Shown here piece after piece: positions 9,311 through 11,987 of a stretch of DNA of 11,987 nt (position 1 is the stretch's first letter; every line of letters begins with the position of its first letter). The DNA is taken from contig CAMPET010000011.1 in the NCBI GenBank assembly GCA_946803715.1, forward strand, positions 235,399-247,385, written 5' to 3'. The notes below the pieces were generated by a model. It did no database searches. It saw only the letters and a list, made by a program, of their open reading frames with translations, and had not been told where the DNA came from. The position numbers and the translations under genes are program-made. Origin of the DNA: Beroe ovata (Eukaryota; Ctenophora; Nuda; Beroida; Beroidae).

Positions 9311-9366
9311 AGTTTTACATGTAGTTTTACAAGTAGTTTTACATGTGGTTTTATATGTAGTTTTAC
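9311..9366. repeat. 12-bp tandem repeat, about 4.7 copies
   Basis: The unit is agttttacatgt. Copies at 9311, 9323, 9335 and 9347 differ by one or two bases, followed by a partial copy at 9359. The minus-strand open frame here merely reads the repeat as Lys-Thr-Thr-Cys units. Confidence 0.9.
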
Positions 9367-9552
9367 AGTTTCCCAGAGTCACCATATAATACTGTTTCTT
9401 GGTCAAATAGTCATAGTGTCATAAAATAGTCATGGTGTTGGTCATCATTTCAGTCAGTCGCACAGAATGACATCGAAATCATATCACCATTGGTCACATC
9501 GGCGTCACGTGTCATCACTTATAGTCATCATCTTGTCACAGCTCCCCTATTT

Positions 9553-9584
9553 CATAGTTCATGGATTGGACGATTGAATAAGAG
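9553..9584. repeat. 32-bp sequence inverted relative to 3835-3866
   Basis: An exact 32-nt reverse-complement match to the segment beside the gap near SHPK. It lies 13 bp to the left of the perfect hairpin at 9598-9717 and may be part of one larger interspersed element with it. Confidence 0.85.
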
Positions 9585-9597
9585 TCGCATAAGTTAC

Positions 9598-9717
9598 GAT
9601 GAGAGATAGTTAGTTAATTCTCTTTTGACTCTGTTTACAAATGAAAATACGGCAATTAAAAGACGTATTTTCATTTGTAAACAGAGTCAAAAGAGAATTA
9701 ACTAACTATCTCTCATC
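9598..9717. repeat. Perfect 54-bp inverted repeat with a 12-bp loop, ending 20 nt before a PDE9A exon
   Basis: Arms 9598-9651 and 9664-9717 are exact reverse complements over all 54 positions; the loop is gcaattaaaaga. The right arm contains TTAACTAAC, with a CTAAC at 9702-9706, the best branch-point candidate for the acceptor at 9737 (branch A about 32 nt upstream). In the transcript the arm would be paired. No target duplication is visible at its edges, so a foldback element or a cloning or assembly artefact are both possible. Confidence 0.9.
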
Positions 9718-9737
9718 ACCCCTGTTTCCCCTCACAG

Positions 9738-11961
9738 CTGGACAGTGGCGTGGCTGAGGGAGGAAGGCCCCACCTCAAGACAATCTACTTCAAGATAGGC
9801 GAAATGGACGAGCAGGTGGAGTTTTGGAGCGACGCTTCCTCAGATGAGGTTAAAGGTGGGTGGGTACTGGGAAGTAAATTATTTGAATAAGGAAGTGGGT
9901 ACTAAACTAGGAAGTTAATTATTTAATTTAGGGGTTTATCAGGTATGTTTTTACAGTGCAAGAGATACGTGGATACTGGGTTTGGGTATTCAGGGAGTGA
10001 TGGGTATTTGGTTTGGGTATTGGGTCTATAGAAGAGACCCAATAGAAGAGACCTCTGTTTTATAGAAAAGGTGGGTATTGGGTCTAGAAGAGGTGGGTAT
10101 TGGGTCTAGAAGAGGTGGGTATTGGGTCTAGAAGAGGTGGGTATTGGGTCTAGAAGAGGTGGGTATTGAGTGTAAGAGGATGGGTGAGTGGGAAGGTGAG
10201 ATGGATATCGTTTTGGTTAAGGGGCTAGGTGGGTGACATCTATTGGATATATCTGTGGTTGATAAAGTCGGGTTTTTAGTTTGGAGGGAGATATGGGTAT
10301 ACTAATTGGTTTATGTAGTGATAGGTTAATAAGGATGGTTGATTATAAGAATGATATTTAGCAAAAAGGAGGTGGGTACCTAGGTACTGGAAACAAGAGT
10401 AGTTGAGAGGTAGGGACTAGGTTCTGGGGTGAGTGGGTTTAATGTGGAGAATTGATAATTGTACCTAATTCCTAAAACAGCACCTAAAATAGCATCAATG
10501 TTCGGAATCTACTGTTTGATCCTGGAAACCGAATGGTTGTTTCCTGAGATGCTCGCACTTTTCCAGTGTGTGGGGTGAGTGGCTAGCATATTCTAATACA
10601 TATAACAATATTCTGAATTGGACCACCCAGGCTGAATTTAATTTAGTGAAACTTCAGTGGGAGATTGCTCGGGAACAGCAACAATTTCACCAGGTTTTAG
10701 GGGTTTGTTATTGAGGGAAGGGGAGTGGTAACAAGTGTACCAACTATTTGATTAACTATTCAATTATTACTCAATTAGTTTTGAAACGCTGATTCGAAAG
10801 ATCTACGGATTCGGTTGTCAAATGAGTACTGCTCATCGAAAAGGATGACCTATTACCCAGTAGAACTGACCCATGCGTCAGTGCTATGAATAGTGTGTTG
10901 GGTAAGATGTCAACAAACCCTTACATTCTCTGATTTTAACTTGAACTATACCCTATTAGATGGAATGACATCATGGTGCTAAAACCTATACATGCCAGCT
11001 GTGAATAACTGAAAATTGTGTCTGTCAAGTTGGTGGCTTCTCCAATAAAGTTACTGAAGTTATTGCAATAATTCCATTATTAGCTGCGTAATATAAGGTT
11101 ACATGAAAAACTTTTTGGAGTTTTGCCAAATTGGCATTTTTTCCGGTGAGGAGGCATGTGAATTATGATTAAGGTATAGTTGATGATTGAGTTATGATAG
11201 GATATCTTTAATATTCAAAATGTTAGTACCTTATATATTATTCACGACTAGATAATTAATTGAGTAATTGAGAGGCTTTCTTCATAATTTTACTTGTTAT
11301 TCTGAACATTAATATGATACGGGACGAATTATAGGTAAAAGACATATGCACGCCGTGATCCAAAAGATCCACGTTAATTATGTCAGTACATTAAAAACAG
11401 ACCTCGTCATGCAGTAGACATTTAGTCGTCAGTGCCTAGTAGACGTCATTGTCTACACAGTGTCTACTAGTCTACTAAAGTACTCAGTAGACATGATGCA
11501 CACGTCATGATTCAGACTGTTGTAGAAGACAGACAGCCGAATACTGAAACAATGAAAAGCGCCTAATTTATTGATGTGTTAATTTCATCTAAGTATGTCT
11601 ATTTCAGAATTTTCTCCTTAATTTCAACCTCATCTCTAGAAGTTCAAACAGAACAGTAATCGTCTTTTTTGAATAGCTATATAGTATACCTAGTAAAATA
11701 GCTATAGTAAAATAGATTGCCACTAAATCACGAGAATTCATTTCCATATTGTTTCCATGACGTGTTATAGTGTGTACCTCATTGCTATCATTGTTTCAGA
11801 GTGTTTCCGTAGTGCAACGGAGTCGGACCCGTCGGACATACTCAAACTTTACAACAGCAGTAACTCCCTTACCAATATATCACCGCGGCTCCTCGCAAAC
11901 ACGCCTGATACGAGGTACACTCTGAAAGTGGTGGGAGCAAAGCAGTACCTGAGCAGTGATG
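9738..11961 (+). CDS. PDE9A: Phosphodiesterase 9A-like gene, two N-terminal exons, cut by the right end
   Basis: PDE9A hydrolyses cGMP with high affinity. Exon one here is 9738-9855 (acceptor TTTCCCCTCACAG, donor AAAG|GTGGGT) and the next is 11800-11961 (acceptor ATTGTTTCAG, donor GATG|GTGGGT). Both donors are phase 1, joined by a 1,944-bp intron, and together give about 92 residues. They read LDSGVAEGGRPHLKTIYFKI, then QVEFWSDASSDEVK, ECFRSATESDPSDILKLYNS, NISPRLLANTPDTRYTLKVV. The order of IY, V-F, SSD, F-AT, I-L, ISP...AN and Y matches the N-terminal region of vertebrate PDE9A as I recall it, but sequence identity is moderate. The HD-type catalytic domain lies beyond the window. The true start is unsettled (candidates at 9006 or 5323). 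It is transcribed away from SHPK. Confidence 0.72.
9978..10004 (+). other. G-quadruplex-type motif in the PDE9A intron
   Basis: Four GGG runs (9978-9980, 9984-9986, 9993-9995, 10002-10004) are separated by loops of 3, 6 and 6 nt, fitting the usual G3 with 1-7 nt loop pattern on the sense strand. It may fold in the transcript; that is inference only. Confidence 0.55.
10071..10180. repeat. 22-bp minisatellite, four perfect copies plus a degenerate fifth
   Basis: The 22-bp unit starts gtgggtattgggtctag. Copies at 10071, 10093, 10115 and 10137 are identical; the fifth, from 10159, diverges after gtgggtattg. The identity of the copies points to recent expansion, and copy number is likely to vary between individuals. 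Diverged relatives of the unit lie just upstream (9970-10060). Confidence 0.95.
10481..10574 (+). other. Possible frame-shifting cassette exon inside the PDE9A intron
   Basis: An acceptor-like TTCCTAAAACAG ends at 10480 and a strong donor, GGG|GTGAGT, follows 10574, enclosing 94 nt. Entered in the phase of the preceding PDE9A exon, it is fully open (APKIASMFGIYCLILETEW and onward). Since 94 is not a multiple of three, joining to the next exon would give a stop after four codons. It could be a poison exon or a chance pairing of splice-like motifs. Confidence 0.15.
11411..11492. repeat. Cluster of GTAGAC/GTCTAC inverted motifs
   Basis: GTAGAC occurs at about 11413, 11439 and 11487, with GTCTAC at 11451 and 11462 and a further TCTACT at 11471. 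The pair ctagtagac (11436-11444) and gtctactag (11462-11470) forms a 9-bp stem. CGTCA motifs, half CRE sites, are interspersed at several points. This is the remnant of a foldback repeat or a binding-site cluster; I recognise no family. Confidence 0.5.
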
Positions 11962-11974
11962 GTGGGTACACAGC

Positions 11975-11987
11975 CACACACACACAC
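11975..11987. repeat. (CA)n run at the right contig end
   Basis: A CA microsatellite begins 14 bp after the PDE9A exon ending at 11961 and runs off the window. As on the left, the contig ends in a dinucleotide repeat just inside an intron. Confidence 0.9.

Larger units (their letters stand above)
9856..11799 (+). other. PDE9A intron of 1,944 bp with G-rich strand and repeats
   Basis: The intron starts GTGGGTGGGTACTGGG, and from 9856 to about 10440 the plus strand is strongly enriched in GGG runs (gtgggta, tgggtat). Past about 10600 it becomes ordinary AT-rich sequence. It contains the 22-bp minisatellite, a quadruplex-type motif, a possible cassette exon and the GTAGAC cluster listed separately. 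A TGCCAA-A-TTGGCA palindrome, resembling an NFI site, lies at 11124-11136. Confidence 0.75.

Noticed and set aside
9209-9406. Minus-strand frame with Lys-Thr-Thr-Cys repeats
   Set aside because: It is a direct reading of the 12-bp tandem repeat; no homology and no splice context.
10071-10180. CRISPR-like regular repeat
   Set aside because: The units are directly adjacent with no spacers, in an intron of an animal gene.

Overview
The window looks like nuclear DNA of an invertebrate animal. It is AT-rich. Its genes are split by introns with GT...AG borders, most of them only 100-130 bp, and the three recognisable genes are animal-type. The stretches between genes carry short non-autonomous DNA transposons and tandem repeats. 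Three single-n gaps (656, 3834, 4691) and CA/GT microsatellites at both ends suggest a draft-assembly contig. I cannot name the species; a sponge or another compact-intron invertebrate would fit, but this is a guess.

Left third, minus strand. Two genes lie head to tail. SHPK (sedoheptulokinase) is complete in two exons (3580-2777 and 2650-2147). Only 90 bp after its stop comes the ATG of PDIA5 (protein disulfide isomerase A5). PDIA5 runs off the left end after seven exons, which give about 298 residues including the first CGHC active site. The short gap has no AATAAA or ATTAAA on the coding strand, so shared transcription is worth testing.

Middle, about 3.6-9.0 kb. I see no gene I can recognise. 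There is a near-identical 140-bp duplication around a gap, probably two unmerged alleles. A cluster of TA-flanked foldback elements lies at 4264-4691. A textbook 138-bp hAT-type miniature element with a perfect 8-bp target duplication lies at 7736-7873. There is also a GT microsatellite and one possible short exon at 5317-5370.

Right third, plus strand. Two exons (9738-9855 and 11800-11961) encode a segment matching the N-terminal region of phosphodiesterase 9A (PDE9A, a cGMP-specific phosphodiesterase). Its catalytic domain lies beyond the right end. A perfect 54-bp inverted repeat ends 20 nt before the first of these exons and contains the best branch-point candidate. The 1.9-kb intron holds a 22-bp minisatellite, G-rich tracts and a cluster of GTAGAC inverted motifs.

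SHPK (pentose-phosphate metabolism), PDIA5 (protein folding in the endoplasmic reticulum) and PDE9A (cGMP breakdown) have no evident functional link. I found no convincing new multi-gene system. The most unusual signals are the perfect hairpin at the PDE9A branch point, its 32-bp flanking sequence that recurs inverted beside SHPK, and the tight SHPK-PDIA5 pair.
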